A DNA stretch of 64,000 nucleotides from Nitrospira sp. (GTDB lineage: Bacteria; Nitrospirota; Nitrospiria; Nitrospirales; Nitrospiraceae): NCBI GenBank assembly GCA_030123565.1, contig CP126122.1, positions 3,052,800-3,116,799 on the forward strand. The letters are read 5' to 3'. The stretch's first letter is position 1. Every line of letters begins with the position of its first letter. The translations under genes and the position numbers were made by a program. The notes under the pieces are model-generated. The model was not told the origin of the DNA and did not search any database. It worked only from the letters and a program-made list of their open reading frames with translations. Below are positions 35,541 through 44,536 of this stretch, one piece after another.

Positions 35541-35567
35541 CCGGGGAGGTTGCAGGAATCTCCCCGG
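35541..35567 (+). promoter_or_regulatory. GC-rich hairpin between receiver and kinase genes
   Basis: CCGGGGAG and CTCCCCGG form a perfect eight-base stem around an 11-base loop in the 150-base gap between the receiver and the Rossmann-kinase gene. A G-rich run follows and there is no T tract. It could attenuate transcription or mark an RNA-processing point so that receiver and kinases differ in amount. Confidence 0.4.
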
Positions 35568-35658
35568 CAAAGGGGGTAGAATGGTGGCGGGAGAGGTCGA
35601 GCCACGCCCTCGATGATCGACCAGGTCCAACCTGCGGAGGAAACCATGGAATACGGCC

Positions 35659-36708
35659 ATGAACAACTCTCCGACTAAAATCGCCATCGTCGGCGCCGGA
35701 AAGGGCGGGATCGCAGTTCTGGAACTCCTCCATCAGATCCCGGGCGTCGAAATCGTCGGCATTGCAGACAAGAATCCCGACGCCCCGGGCCTCAAGCGGG
35801 CGCGCGACCTGAACGTGCAAGTCGCCGAACAGGTTCAAGACCTCATCCGGAATCACGGCGTCACCCTCATCATGGATGTGACCGGTGACCCGGCGATGGG
35901 GCCGCTCATTCATGCTTCCAAGCGCCCCGGCTCCGAGGTCCTGAGCGGAGCCGCCACCAGACTCTTGTGGAACCTCGTCCAACACCAATCGAAATTGGAA
36001 GCCGAGTTGTTCCAGGCCGACAAACTGGCGGGGATCGGCTCCTTCGCCGCCGGCATCGCCCACGACATCAACAACCCGCTGCAGTTGATCCTCGGACTCG
36101 CCGAGAACCTGACGGATGAACAGGACCTCGACGCCGTACACGAACAGGCGCGCGACATCGTCGAAGCCGTGAAGCGCACCAGCGCGATCTGCCGCGACCT
36201 GACCCGTTACGCGAGGCGCAACGCCGCCGGCGATACCACGCCCGTCAACCTCAATATGAAAATGGACGAAGCGCTGAGAATCGCCCGCTATGCGGTCGCG
36301 CTTCAGGACATTACGGTCGTCAAACGGTATGCCGACCAGCCCACCGTGATCGGAAACCCCGACGAACTGCTGCACGTCTTCGTCAACCTGATCACGAACG
36401 CGATCCAAGCCATGAACAACCGCGGCACGTTGACGCTGCAAACCACCGTCGGGCCGGACGGAGAAGTCAGCGCCTCGGTCAGCGACACGGGATGCGGCAT
36501 TCCCAAGGAAGCGTTCTCGAAGATCTTCGAACCGCTGTACACGACGAAACCGCCCGGGAAGGGCACGGGATTGGGATTGTACAATGTGATGTCGGTGATC
36601 TCGAAGATGGAAGGTCACATTTGCGTCGAAAGCGACGTCGGCGTCGGCACGACCTTCCGGATCGAATTTTCACAAGTTCAGCCGACGATGTCAGGCGCAG
36701 CCCTATGA
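35659..36708 (+). CDS. Histidine kinase with N-terminal Rossmann-type domain
   Basis: This 349-residue soluble kinase begins with a nucleotide-binding-like fold. It has GAGKGG (12-17) after a beta strand 'KIAIVG', then 'VEIVGIADKN' with an acidic end of beta-2, and 'TLIMDVTGDP'. This fills about residues 5-105, as in small NAD(P)-dependent dehydrogenases. From about 110 the kinase core follows: H box 'AAGIAHDINNPLQ' with His135, N box 'NLITNAIQAM', 'DTGCGIP' and 'GKGTGLGL'. There is no membrane segment. The fusion suggests a sensor of NAD(P)(H) or a related ligand. Its TGA overlaps the ATG of the next kinase. Confidence 0.85.
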   Translation: MNNSPTKIAIVGAGKGGIAVLELLHQIPGVEIVGIADKNPDAPGLKRARDLNVQVAEQVQDLIRNHGVTLIMDVTGDPAMGPLIHASKRPGSEVLSGAATRLLWNLVQHQSKLEAELFQADKLAGIGSFAAGIAHDINNPLQLILGLAENLTDEQDLDAVHEQARDIVEAVKRTSAICRDLTRYARRNAAGDTTPVNLNMKMDEALRIARYAVALQDITVVKRYADQPTVIGNPDELLHVFVNLITNAIQAMNNRGTLTLQTTVGPDGEVSASVSDTGCGIPKEAFSKIFEPLYTTKPPGKGTGLGLYNVMSVISKMEGHICVESDVGVGTTFRIEFSQVQPTMSGAAL

Positions 36709-39185
36709 CGACCGCCTCGAGCCCCCTCTCAAAGGCCAACGGATGGGGACTGAAACGCAAGCTGATCGTCTCTATGCTGCTGGTCGGCGTGGTCCCTCTC
36801 CTGCTCGGCCTCGGCATGGCCTTTTTGCAAGGTTCGAAAGAAATCCAGGTCGTCAGCGGCGAAAGTTTCCAGGCATTGGCCACGGAGGCGGCCCGCAAGC
36901 TGGACCTGCTCGTGGCGGAAGAGGTGGCGCGAACCTCCCGCATTACGGTCCATCCGGACATCGTCCGTGAGCTGGAACACCGGCGCGACGCGCTGCAGAC
37001 CCCCGACAAAAGCCCCACGCACATCGCACTGGCCCGGCAGCGGGCAGGCTGGGAGGCGAAGGATCCCGCCGTGGTGAAAGCGCTCACCGAGAATTCCACC
37101 GCCCTCCTGTTGCAGGGCTTCTACGTCGGGGCGCACAGCGAGCCCGACCAGCTCCTGCCCCAGGTCGTCCGCGCCGCCACCAAGAAGCTCTTCATCACGG
37201 ATGTGCAGGGAAACCTCTTTGCGGCCCTCTCGACGAAACCCGACTTCGGCCATGCGAACAACGAGTGGTGGAAGGGGACCTACAACAAAGGGGTCGGCCA
37301 GCTCTTCATCGAAGACCTCCACTTCGATGACCAGGCCAATGCCTATGTGTTCAGCATTTCGCTTCCGATCATGGACAGCCTCCGTTATGAAGTGGTCGGC
37401 GTCCTCCATCGCGTGATCGATGCCAAGGAATTTTTCTCTCCCTCGACCCATCCCATTCGATTCGGCAAAACCGGCCATGTGATGCTGATCGACAGCCGGG
37501 GCATCGTCCTCAGTTGTCCCATCCTTCCTACCGGCGTTCGCCTCTCGGACCCGACGCTCATCCCCCAAGTGACCCTGCGCCAGCCAGGCTGGGTGACGGC
37601 CGACAGCGACGGGCACGGCGGCAGCGGCACGGCCATCATCGGGTTCGCCCCGCTTCCGGAGACCAGCCGCGCCACGAACGGTTCCCTGGAACTGGGCGCC
37701 TGGCATACCTTCGTCTGGCAGTCTTCCGACGAACTCTTCGCGCCGATCCGGCACCTCATGTTGTGGATGGTGATCCTTGCCCTGGTCGCGCTCGGGTTGC
37801 TCGCCACCCTGGGGTATCTCGCCGCCAGCCGAATCGTCACTCCGGTCCGCCGGCTGCAGGAAGCCGCGCGACTCATCGGACGCGGAGAGCTGCGCGAACC
37901 GATCCAGATCCGCACGGGGGATGAATTGGAAGAGCTGGCGGTCGAGTTCAACCGCATGCATGCCCAACTGGAAACCGCCTTTGCCGGGTTGAACACGCAG
38001 GTCGAAGAAAAAACGCAGGAAGTGCAATATCTCCAGAAATCCACCGATCAGGTCCTTGACGCCGTACCGACCCCGATCATCATGGTCGATCAGCAAAACC
38101 GGGTTCAATATATGAATCGTGCGTCACGGGAGGCCCTCGATACCAATGGAAGCGACTGGTCCGCGCGCTCGCTCTTCGACCTGCTGCCGATAGATCACGG
38201 CCACCGCGAGGCCCTGCAACGGGACCTGCGGCTGGTCGATCAGGGGGTTCCGAGAGACTCTCCCCTCTCCGATCCGGCCCTCGCTCCGAAAGAAGCGCGC
38301 GACCCGTTGGCCCCGGCCCTCGGCCATGCATCCTCTTCGAAGCGCCACGAACTGACGATCGGCAATCATGTCTATCACTACGAATGGTTCCCGCTGGAAA
38401 GCCGCAGCGGCGCGGGGAAGCGGTTCGGACTCGTCCTGCGCGATACCACCGATGAAAGCCGGTTGCAGGACCAGCTGATTCAAGCAGAGAAATCCGGCAG
38501 CCTCGACGTCCTGACCGCCGGCATCGGGCATGAACTCAACAACCCGCTCTTCGGCATTCTCGGCCTGGGCGAGGCGATTCAAGAAGAAGTCGATCTGGCC
38601 CGCGCGAAGAGTTATGCGCAGGATATCGTCGATCACGGCAGGAAGATGGCGGCGATCATCCGCGACTTCACCGGGATGGCGGCGCGTGAATCGAAAAACC
38701 AACGGGTGCCGGTGGATGTCACCGCCCAGTTGGAGCAAGCCCTGATGATCATCCAGACCTCGCATGATTGCCTGGGGGTCAATGTCCAGAAACATTATGT
38801 GACACTGCCCCCTGTGACGGCGCTCCCGGACCAACTTCGGCTGGTCTTCATCAACGTCCTCACCAATGCCATCCAGGCTATGGGAGGCCGGGGCGACCTG
38901 TGGTTGAGCACGGAGGAACAGGGCGGCGTGATCACCATCAAGATCCGGGACAACGGGCCGGGCATTCCCAAGCAACATCTCGGCAAAGTCTTCGACCCGT
39001 TCTTCACGACGAAGGGACAAGGAGAGGGTTCCGGCCTCGGCCTGACCGTGGCGCAACGGCTGATCAAGAAATTCGGCGGGGAAATCAGGCTGGAGAGTCC
39101 CGAAGGACAGGGCACGACCTGCATCATCACCCTGCCGACGGACAAGGCAGGGGTGCGGAAGGAGGAGTCATGCATTTCATCCTGA
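36705..39185 (+). CDS. Sensor histidine kinase (Cache-HAMP-PAS-HisKA-HATPase)
   Basis: This 826-residue membrane kinase starts with an ATG overlapping the upstream stop (ATGA). It has TM1 (about 20-40), a periplasmic Cache-like region (about 45-330), TM2 (about 350-370), HAMP, a PAS domain (about 445-590), the H box 'GIGHELNNPL' (His about 607), N box 'NVLTNAIQAM' and G boxes 'DNGPGIP' and 'GSGLGLT'. It has no receiver. It would use the single-domain receiver encoded upstream or another one. Confidence 0.92.
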   Translation: MTTASSPLSKANGWGLKRKLIVSMLLVGVVPLLLGLGMAFLQGSKEIQVVSGESFQALATEAARKLDLLVAEEVARTSRITVHPDIVRELEHRRDALQTPDKSPTHIALARQRAGWEAKDPAVVKALTENSTALLLQGFYVGAHSEPDQLLPQVVRAATKKLFITDVQGNLFAALSTKPDFGHANNEWWKGTYNKGVGQLFIEDLHFDDQANAYVFSISLPIMDSLRYEVVGVLHRVIDAKEFFSPSTHPIRFGKTGHVMLIDSRGIVLSCPILPTGVRLSDPTLIPQVTLRQPGWVTADSDGHGGSGTAIIGFAPLPETSRATNGSLELGAWHTFVWQSSDELFAPIRHLMLWMVILALVALGLLATLGYLAASRIVTPVRRLQEAARLIGRGELREPIQIRTGDELEELAVEFNRMHAQLETAFAGLNTQVEEKTQEVQYLQKSTDQVLDAVPTPIIMVDQQNRVQYMNRASREALDTNGSDWSARSLFDLLPIDHGHREALQRDLRLVDQGVPRDSPLSDPALAPKEARDPLAPALGHASSSKRHELTIGNHVYHYEWFPLESRSGAGKRFGLVLRDTTDESRLQDQLIQAEKSGSLDVLTAGIGHELNNPLFGILGLGEAIQEEVDLARAKSYAQDIVDHGRKMAAIIRDFTGMAARESKNQRVPVDVTAQLEQALMIIQTSHDCLGVNVQKHYVTLPPVTALPDQLRLVFINVLTNAIQAMGGRGDLWLSTEEQGGVITIKIRDNGPGIPKQHLGKVFDPFFTTKGQGEGSGLGLTVAQRLIKKFGGEIRLESPEGQGTTCIITLPTDKAGVRKEESCISS

Positions 39186-39772
39186 CAACGGTCCGAAGAG
39201 GGCCGCTGTGGTTGGCGCTGATCCTGGTCTGCGCCTCGACCTACCAACTGCAGGCAAAGGATGCCGCGCCGGTCGCGCCGCCCGCAGGGATTCCCCCGGA
39301 AAAAGTCGCGGACTACGTGCATGCCGTCCTGGATGCCGACCGTACGATCTATACCAACCAGGTCGTCAACCGCATGCAGGGCAAAGGCATCGTGTCCGCC
39401 GCGGAACATTGGGAACATGAAAACGCCTTGCCGCTTCCCGCACAATTCCTCCAGCAGTCGGGCAAACTGGTCGCCGAATCGGGACGAGGCATTCGTTATC
39501 GCCTCATCAGCCTCTGGCCGATCTATCAACGCAATGCCCCCGCCACCGATCTGGAGCGCCGCGCCTTGGAAAGTTTTGCCCAGACGCCCGACCGCCCCTT
39601 CACCGGCATCGTCACCAGCGGCCGCAAGCAATATTTTCAGGCCGTGTATTCGGACCGCGCCGTCTCGACCGCCTGCATCAAGTGTCACAACAGCCATCCC
39701 TTGAGCCCCAAGCGGGACTTCGCACTCAACGATGTCATGGGTGGGATGACGATCACCATCCCGCTGGACTGA
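39170..39772 (+). CDS. Exported DUF3365/Tll0287-like c-type heme protein
   Basis: This 200-residue protein has a signal peptide (about residues 1-28). Its DUF3365-like body carries 'DADRTIYTNQVVNRMQGKG' and 'LPLPAQFLQQ', and one heme motif 'CIKCH' near residue 169. Tll0287-type proteins are heme-containing PAS-like sensors. The ATG lies inside the upstream kinase gene after AGGAGG, so production is coupled. It may supply redox or ligand input to the two kinases in the periplasm. Confidence 0.88.
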   Translation: MHFILTTVRRGPLWLALILVCASTYQLQAKDAAPVAPPAGIPPEKVADYVHAVLDADRTIYTNQVVNRMQGKGIVSAAEHWEHENALPLPAQFLQQSGKLVAESGRGIRYRLISLWPIYQRNAPATDLERRALESFAQTPDRPFTGIVTSGRKQYFQAVYSDRAVSTACIKCHNSHPLSPKRDFALNDVMGGMTITIPLD

Positions 39773-39942
39773 CCGGGTCGGTCGGCAGGCTGAAGCGAGG
39801 AGGGAAGACCTGCCCCCGCCCGGAGGTCCATGCCGGTCTGGAGCTCCTCGCCGAGGGGAGCGCGATCCTTACTGACGGGATAGGGAAAAGGGGGAGAACG
39901 AAGGGGACAGAACTCAACGAGGTGAGCCGCGGCTATGAGGCG

Positions 39943-40377
39943 TCAGGCATGTTCTCCCATCGCGGTCGCCTTGGGACGTTGCGAGGCAAGCTCCCGGACA
40001 TTGCTGGGCAGTTTCTGCGCCTCCTCGCCCCAGGACGCGACGCCCATATCCGAGAGGCCTTGAAACTTTGCGCCGTCTTCCATGGAAAACGCCGGTGCGT
40101 GGACTTCGCCGACGAGGATGCCGGTTTTCAGCAATTGAAGCCGTTCCGTCGCCGTCACGGTCGCCTTGATTTTCCCGCTGCTGATGATGGTGCCGGCATG
40201 GATCGTTCCCTGCACGACGCCGTCCTCGCCAATGACGACGGTCCCTGCGGTGTGAAGGTCTCCTTCCAGTCGGCCGTCGATGCGCACCGTCCCCTCGACT
40301 CGAATCTCTCCCTTGAGCAAGACGCCCTTGGCCAAGAGGGTGATATTGTCGCTTTCCACAAAGCCGGTCTTCTTCAT
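39943..40377 (-). CDS. Bactofilin
   Basis: This 144-residue cytoskeletal protein has the beta-helix core: repeated short strands such as 'GVLLKGEIRVEGTVRIDGRLEGDLHTAGTV' and 'GTIHAGTIISSGKI'. It has variable polar ends. Such proteins form filaments that shape cells or anchor wall enzymes. The ATG follows AAGGAG. The next gene on the same strand is a class A penicillin-binding protein, which fits a role in wall growth. An upstream ATG (40431) has poorer support. Confidence 0.93.
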   Translation of the reverse strand: MKKTGFVESDNITLLAKGVLLKGEIRVEGTVRIDGRLEGDLHTAGTVVIGEDGVVQGTIHAGTIISSGKIKATVTATERLQLLKTGILVGEVHAPAFSMEDGAKFQGLSDMGVASWGEEAQKLPSNVRELASQRPKATAMGEHA

Positions 40378-40463
40378 CGTGCGCTCCTTGTCGCAAACGT
40401 TGGCGGGTGAACTGGAGGACCATCCGAACATGGACCGAGCCTACACCAGCTTTTCGATCGCTC

Positions 40464-42764
40464 CTAGGAAAAACCAAAACTCCGTTTCAACCGTTCCCAG
40501 AATCCGCTGCCGTGCACTTCGCAGTAGATCGAGGGCTCCGTGCCGTCGATAAATAATTCCGCCGACCGTTGCGGACAACGCGAGGTGGCCAGTTGACCGG
40601 TCTGGGGATCGATGTCGCGCGTGACGACGGCCGGCGGCATCACAAAATCGCGCGAGGCGGCCGGCTGGATCTGCCGCATGAAGTCCACCCAGAGCGGCAG
40701 CGCGGCCTGCGCCCCGGTCAGGTGCAGCGCCTCTTCACCATCGAATCCCACCCAGGTTCCGACGACCAACTCCGGGGTATAGCCGACGAACCAGGCATCG
40801 CGGTACCCGTCCGTCGTGCCGGTCTTCCCCGCCACGATGCCTCGAAGGCCCATCGCCTTCGCTTTCACCGCCGTTCCGCGCTCCACAACCCCCTTGAGCA
40901 ACGACGTCACGACATAGGCCGCTTGCGGAGATACGGCCTGATGTCGCTCGGGCGTATGGCGCCAGGCCGGAATCCCTTCCGCCGTCATGACGGTCTGCAA
41001 CGCCGTCGGAGCGATGACCAGGCCCTCGTGCGCGAGGGCTCCGAATGCCGAGGTCATCTCCAGAAGCGACACGGCGGACGTGCCCAAGGCGATGGAAAGG
41101 TTGTCGGCCAGCGGGCTGCGGATGCCCAAACGTTGCGCCGTTTGGAGGATTCGTTTCGTCCCGACGGATTGCGCGATCTTCACGGCCGGCACGTTCAGGG
41201 ATTGTTCCAACGCCGTCCGCAGCGACACCGCGCCGTGGAACCGATGGTCATAGTTCTGGGGCGACCACACCCCGGCGCCCGACTCGAACGTCACCGGTTC
41301 ATCGACGATCAACGTCGCCGCCGTGATCGGCGGCCCGCCGGCCAATTCGCGGCGGGCGTCCAGCGCCGCGAGGTAGACCAGGGGCTTGAACAACGAGCCG
41401 GGCTGGCGCCTGGCCTGCACGGCACGGTTGAATTGGCTGGTTCGATAGTCGCGACTGCCCACCATCGCGAGAATGGACCCGGTCGTGGGATCGACCGCAA
41501 CCAACGCGCCCTGCACCGGGTCGGCGCGGTCCGTCAGCGCCGGATAGGCGGTTTCCAGCTTGGCGAGGCCATCCCCCACCGCTTGCGTGGCCAGCCGTTG
41601 CAGCACAGGGTCGAGCGTCGTATAGACCCTGACGCCGTCCGGAAGCGGTGCACCGGTCGTCTCCTCGACCTGTCGCAGAAGGTAGTCGATGAAAAACGGC
41701 GCATCGGCCAATGTCTCTTGCGGCGGCATGACCCGGACCGGTGTCGCCGTCGCCTGTTTCCAGTCGTCGTCGCTCAGGAGCCCCTGTTCGTGGAGCCGTC
41801 CCAACACCACATCGCGGCGTTGTTTGGCCGGCACGGGATTTCTGAGCGGCGAATAGGTGTTCGGCCCCTTGATCATCCCCACCAACAAGGCCGTTTCCTC
41901 CAGGCTGAGCGCGGCTACAGGCTTCCCGAAATACCGATGGGCTGCCTCCCCCACCCCGTAGATCGAGACGGACCCGACCTGCCCGAGATAGATCTCGTTG
42001 AGGTAACTTTCGAGAATGGCCTTCTTGCGATACTTCGCCTCCAACACCAGCGCGGCGATGGACTCCTTGAGCTTTCTTCCCAGGGTGCGTTGCGGGGAAT
42101 AGAACAGATTTTTCGCCAGCTGCTGCGTAATCGTACTGCCGCCCTGAATGACCGTACCCCGCACCACGTTCGTCCACACAGCCCTGGCCACGGCGACCGG
42201 ATCGATGCCGGGATGGCTGAAAAAACGGCGATCCTCGATGGCCAACAACACATCGATGAACCGGGCCGGCATGTCGTCGTACGGCACCCATTCCCGCACC
42301 TGCCGCGAGGCCCCGCGCAAGCCGCTGATCAGCTGCGGTTCCAGATAGGCAGGGAACAACTCGTCGCCGTGCTCGATCGACAGGACCTTCAAGACCCGCC
42401 CTTGTTCGAGGGTCAAACGGATCGGCGACGGCCTGAAATGGAGGTCGGGAAACTCATGCAGATAAATATCGATTTCGGCGGGAGCGAGGCGATACTCACC
42501 AGGCGCATGCACCGCCGTCTCGATGGCGCGATAGCCGAGCCGATTGAGCCGTTCGATGAGATGCGAGGAGGCGATATCAAGGTCCGGTTTCAGCAGAAAC
42601 GGCGCGCCGTAGATCAGGCGAGGGGGATGTTCGTCGCCGGCGGGCAAGGCCAAGCTGGCCGACAGGTACAATCCATAACTCGCCACAATCCCCGCAGCGA
42701 GCAGGGCGACGCCGACCAAAACCAGGCTCCCTCGCACCACCCAGCCTCTACCGAACGTCACCAC
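40464..42764 (-). CDS. Class A penicillin-binding protein (PBP1-type)
   Basis: This is a bifunctional peptidoglycan synthase of about 766 residues. After one N-terminal TM ('LVLVGVALLAAGIVASYGLYL') and a UB2H-like region comes the GT51 domain with 'EDRRFFSHPGID' and 'GGSTITQQLAKNL'. The transpeptidase domain has the SxxK motif 'GSLFK', SxN near 'SLN' and 'KTGTT'. It looks like PBP1b. The N-terminus of the open frame runs on to 42899; I chose a GTG after GGGGATG as the most likely start. Confidence 0.93.
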   Translation of the reverse strand: MVTFGRGWVVRGSLVLVGVALLAAGIVASYGLYLSASLALPAGDEHPPRLIYGAPFLLKPDLDIASSHLIERLNRLGYRAIETAVHAPGEYRLAPAEIDIYLHEFPDLHFRPSPIRLTLEQGRVLKVLSIEHGDELFPAYLEPQLISGLRGASRQVREWVPYDDMPARFIDVLLAIEDRRFFSHPGIDPVAVARAVWTNVVRGTVIQGGSTITQQLAKNLFYSPQRTLGRKLKESIAALVLEAKYRKKAILESYLNEIYLGQVGSVSIYGVGEAAHRYFGKPVAALSLEETALLVGMIKGPNTYSPLRNPVPAKQRRDVVLGRLHEQGLLSDDDWKQATATPVRVMPPQETLADAPFFIDYLLRQVEETTGAPLPDGVRVYTTLDPVLQRLATQAVGDGLAKLETAYPALTDRADPVQGALVAVDPTTGSILAMVGSRDYRTSQFNRAVQARRQPGSLFKPLVYLAALDARRELAGGPPITAATLIVDEPVTFESGAGVWSPQNYDHRFHGAVSLRTALEQSLNVPAVKIAQSVGTKRILQTAQRLGIRSPLADNLSIALGTSAVSLLEMTSAFGALAHEGLVIAPTALQTVMTAEGIPAWRHTPERHQAVSPQAAYVVTSLLKGVVERGTAVKAKAMGLRGIVAGKTGTTDGYRDAWFVGYTPELVVGTWVGFDGEEALHLTGAQAALPLWVDFMRQIQPAASRDFVMPPAVVTRDIDPQTGQLATSRCPQRSAELFIDGTEPSIYCEVHGSGFWERLKRSFGFS

Positions 42765-42854
42765 CGCATCCCCATGTCCGTGAGCATACGCGATCCCGCA
42801 AACGAAATCACATCCGTAGGGACCACCGGGCGGAGCCCCGGTGAAGCTCCGAGC

Positions 42855-42883
42855 TTGACAAACCCTCGTCCGTCCCATTAGAT
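42855..42883 (+). promoter_or_regulatory. Probable promoter of the FadL-type porin gene
   Basis: A perfect TTGACA -35 element is followed after 17 bases by TTAGAT, a modest -10 match. The predicted start is about 55 bases upstream of the porin ATG. The assignment rests on the match and position alone. Confidence 0.45.
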
Positions 42884-42947
42884 GAGCCACGAAGTGCAAT
42901 GGGCCTACGCTCTTGTACCTAGACCATTCAGGACAAGGAAACTACCG

Positions 42948-44432
42948 ATGACCACGACGCCACCATTCGATGTCAGCGGCTCCCACTGTATGCAAATGCC
43001 TACAGTGGTTCAGGGGCGCCGAGACGACGGCAGTCCTCGTCGGCCCTGGAACCGGGCCGAAATCTCCATCGCGCGCCAGCTCATCCTCTGGAGCACACTC
43101 GGCATCGCACTGGCGGCAAATCCGGCGGCGGTGTCGGCGGGGAGTTTTCAGATCTTCGATCACAGCGCCTCAGCCGCGGGCCAAGCGTCGGCGTTCACCG
43201 CACAGGCGGACGATGCCTCGGCCGGGTACTACAACCCGGCGGGCATGACCCAGCTTCGCGGGGTCCAGTTCTCGGCCGGCACGACGCTGATCGGGGGCGG
43301 GTTCTCATTTCAAAATGCCGCGGGCACGCAGGTGAACGGCGATCTTCGCGGCAGCGTCGCACTTCCTCCCCCTTCGAACTTCTATGTGACCGCCAACTTG
43401 AAGCACCTCGGCATCGGGTCGTCCGACAGCGCGACCGTCGGCCTGGCGGTCTTCAACCCGTTCGGCACCTTGACCCGCTGGCCGGACAGCGGTCCCTTTG
43501 CCACCGCCACCACCAAGGCTGCGTTCGAATTGATCGACATTCGCCCCTCCGTTGCCTTCCGGCCGCTCCCCGACCTAGCCATCGGGCTGGGGGCCGATAT
43601 TTACACTTTTTCCGGAATCTTCGGTGAAGGGCAAGTTGAGCGGCAGTTCCGCTGGCCTGGAGGGCTCGGGATCCCGGCAGGGACCGGCATGGAACTGAAC
43701 GGACGCGACACTGCAGCCGGCTTCAACGCCAGCCTGCTGTATACGGCGCTGCGGAACGAAGACGGCCTTCCCCTCGCCAACATCGGTTTGATTTACCGCA
43801 GCCAGGCCACCCTCCATCTCGACGGGCAATTGCTTGCCGGCGGTAATCTCATCGCAGACGCCCGCACCACCTTCGTGGTCCCGCAGGTCCTCACCGGCGG
43901 CGTCGCCATCTGGCCTGTCCGCAATAGGGAGCGCGAGTGGAAATTGGAATTGGACATCGACTACACCGGCTGGAAATCGGTTCGCAATCTGGATACGACG
44001 CTCTCGAACGGCCTCACCATCGCCACTCCCGCCAATTGGAGCAGCGGCTATACGGTCATGATCGGGACGGAACACAAGTGGCTCAAACCAGACCCCTTGC
44101 CGGACTGGGACATCGCCTTGCGCGCCGGGTACTGGCATTCACAAAAGGCGATCCCGGACCAGACATTCAACCCTGCCATACCGGACGGCGACCACCATGC
44201 CATCTCCACCGGAATCGGCTTCATGTGCCGGGAAAAGGGTCGCTTCCTTGGCATCATTCCCTGCGGAGGATCGGACAAGGCCTTCAGCCCCAAGGGATTC
44301 GGCATCGATCTGGCTTACAAAGCGGTGCTGTATGAATCCAGAACCATCGCCGGCAATCTGAATCCGACCGTGAACGGGACCTACCACACGACGTTGCATG
44401 TAGGCTCCCTGAATCTGCGCGTGAATTTTTGA
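42948..44432 (+). CDS. OmpP1/FadL family outer-membrane transporter
   Basis: This 494-residue beta-barrel protein begins at an ATG after AAGGAA. A signal peptide with a long polar N-terminus ends near residue 64 ('AVSAGSFQ'). The plug/hatch signature of FadL-type porins follows: 'SAAGQASAFTAQADDASAGYYNPAGM'. The body has alternating strands, and the last residues end in 'LRVNF' with C-terminal Phe. It would transport hydrophobic compounds such as fatty acids. It is divergent from the PBP gene. Confidence 0.9.
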   Translation: MTTTPPFDVSGSHCMQMPTVVQGRRDDGSPRRPWNRAEISIARQLILWSTLGIALAANPAAVSAGSFQIFDHSASAAGQASAFTAQADDASAGYYNPAGMTQLRGVQFSAGTTLIGGGFSFQNAAGTQVNGDLRGSVALPPPSNFYVTANLKHLGIGSSDSATVGLAVFNPFGTLTRWPDSGPFATATTKAAFELIDIRPSVAFRPLPDLAIGLGADIYTFSGIFGEGQVERQFRWPGGLGIPAGTGMELNGRDTAAGFNASLLYTALRNEDGLPLANIGLIYRSQATLHLDGQLLAGGNLIADARTTFVVPQVLTGGVAIWPVRNREREWKLELDIDYTGWKSVRNLDTTLSNGLTIATPANWSSGYTVMIGTEHKWLKPDPLPDWDIALRAGYWHSQKAIPDQTFNPAIPDGDHHAISTGIGFMCREKGRFLGIIPCGGSDKAFSPKGFGIDLAYKAVLYESRTIAGNLNPTVNGTYHTTLHVGSLNLRVNF

Positions 44433-44536
44433 TGCCCTGCGCAGATCGTGCTAGAGTGTTCCCTATCCGAGGTCCGCACGTCTCATTATCGGAGCCGCGT
44501 CACGCATCGTAGCCGCCCCTGTTTGCAGGGTGGACG

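Noticed and set aside
36492-36704. N-terminal extension of the Cache-HAMP-PAS kinase
   Set aside because: It overlaps the preceding kinase gene in another frame. The ATG overlapping its stop gives a normal TM start.
40569-42881. Long plus-strand open frame opposite the PBP gene
   Set aside because: The minus-strand protein carries complete GT51 and transpeptidase motifs. The antisense product is Arg/Gly-rich without any domain.
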